Positions 63,066 to 64,000 of a DNA stretch of 64,000 nucleotides are shown here, piece by piece. The translations under genes and the position numbers were made by a program. The notes beneath the pieces were generated by a model. That model had not been told where the DNA came from and searched no databases. It saw nothing but the letters and a program-made list of their open reading frames with translations. The number at the start of each line of letters is the position of its first letter. The stretch's first letter is position 1. This stretch comes from Trichomonas vaginalis G3 (lineage: Eukaryota > Parabasalia > Trichomonadida > Trichomonadidae), in the NCBI RefSeq assembly GCF_026262505.1, contig NC_067204.1, positions 24,645,300-24,709,299 of the forward strand. The letters are read 5' to 3'.

Positions 63066-63880
63066 TGCTACCGTCAGGAGTGCATATTATCATCAAAAAT
63101 TCAAAAAAAAAAAACATTTTTCTTTTTTCTTTGTCGAAAAATAAACGTATTTTTTTCGAAATTTTCGAAATATGATTTTTTCGGGAGACTTTTTCAAAAT
63201 TTTACTATGATAAATATGAGTTATTTTATGTTCTCTATTTCAGAGTCTGCTTATTTTTGAGTATTGAGCAAGATTGAAAAATGAGAATATTTAGGAACAT
63301 AATAAATCGATTTATCTCGTCATGTAGTTCATATTTTCGCGTTCTGAGAGCGGAAAACGCATTTTTTGAATGCGTAGATTCCGAATCACACGGAAAAAAT
63401 AGGTTTTAATAAGAAAAATAGACAATTTATGAAGTAACAAAGCACATAGTATTATAAAAAAGAAAAACATTTTTCTCATATGAAAGAAAATATAACGTAT
63501 TTTTTACAGAGCGTAGGTATATATCGAACCAATTCACACCATAAATTCTTTTCTCGTTCTCGGGCCTATAAACAACCTGAGGTGCACAACAATATTAACT
63601 TATACTGCTGTTATCTGGATTTGAATCCTCAATTGAGAGAATTCCAGATAACTTCAGTATAAACAAACCATATACATGTTTCCTCCTTGCTTCTAGGCCA
63701 AGCATAACAAGTACATTACCTTAGAGCAAATCTCATTCGGAGTTTCTCATTTAATGAGAGACTCCGAATGAAATTTGCCTATTTGATTAATATCGTGCTT
63801 TATGAGATGCAAATTCTGATGATAAATATTGATCTAGAGCTTATATAAGATGCGAAGAAACTTCAAAAAAAGCTAACCGG
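63066..63880. other. element B, outer region
   Basis: Inverted counterpart of 19530-20337. It holds the two long single hairpins (63597-63663, 63730-63780) and a diverged copy (about 63305-63410) of a 100-bp stretch of the palindrome arm. No gene. Confidence 0.6.
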
Positions 63881-64000
63881 TAAAGACAGCAACTTGCAAC
63901 ACCAAGTTGCTCACGTAGTGATTACAAGCATATCTGCAAGGCAAAGTCCTCAGGATGCAGAACTTTGCCTGCAATCAGAAAAGAGATTGCAGCAGAGTAA
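63881..64000 (+). repeat. 124-bp hairpin satellite, cut by window end
   Basis: One unit, complement of 19281-19555, with AGCAACTTG ... CAAGTTGCT and CTGCAATC ... GATTGCAG. Confidence 0.85.

Larger units (their letters stand above)
55651..64000. mobile_element. element B: second hairpin-satellite element, inverted, runs off the window
   Basis: Starts with CCCTACTTTTCCAACATTTA next to TA. It then repeats element A in reverse complement: a 1.4 kb end region (55651-57055), a 122-bp array (57056-60567), a central palindrome (60568-61610), a second array (61611-63065), long hairpins (63597-63663 and 63730-63780) and the 124-bp satellite (63880 to the window edge). By comparison with A about 1.6 kb is missing beyond the window, giving a full length near 10 kb. 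Sequence outside the arrays is almost identical to A (for example one changed residue over a 60-codon frame). No transposase is seen. Confidence 0.85.

Overview
The window looks like nuclear DNA of a parabasalid protist, most likely Trichomonas vaginalis or a close relative. It is very AT-rich, its genes are intronless, and start codons lie a few bases after TCA-type initiator (Inr) motifs. It is rich in DUF3447-type ankyrin genes with the NNSKETAELL.SHGANINEKD signature, and it carries a Maverick/Polinton. The species is inferred from these features, not tested.

Layout. 1-17.3 kb holds host genes and debris: a BTB protein, a PAP2 lipid phosphatase, an ankyrin pseudogene split by a MITE, a 3.7 kb ankyrin/minisatellite composite array, an ankyrin gene, a gamma-tubulin complex component, a nitroreductase, a BART-domain protein and a ubiquitin-like membrane protein with a 24-bp coding repeat. 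17.8-24.4 kb is a complete 6.6 kb non-coding mobile element (element A) built from hairpin satellites. 24.4-32.3 kb holds a polytopic membrane protein and two frameshifted ankyrin genes that share a gene-conversion tract. 32,342-50,975 is an 18.6 kb Maverick with 560-bp terminal inverted repeats and a 6-bp target duplication. 51.1-55.5 kb holds a thioredoxin-domain membrane protein, a mariner-like MITE and a degenerate Ski2/Mtr4-like helicase. 55,651 to the window end is a second, larger and inverted copy of the hairpin-satellite element (element B).

The most unusual feature is the A/B element family. It has 23-bp terminal inverted repeats at TA sites and no recognisable protein. Its centre is a near-perfect palindrome with about 390-bp arms, flanked by outward-facing arrays of a 122-bp unit. 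Each unit can form three hairpins, and the third occurs in two sequence versions that are both self-complementary. Two further hairpin satellites (113 and 124 bp) occur in the same element. I know of no described family that matches, but no database was searched.

The Maverick encodes a protein-primed DNA polymerase with an HNH-like insert, a retroviral-type integrase, a packaging ATPase and capsid genes. It also has a fibre gene with a bacteriophage tail-collar-like end, an identical small gene in each TIR, and a cluster of tiny genes among triloop hairpins. The element is young by its ends, but several virion genes are broken.
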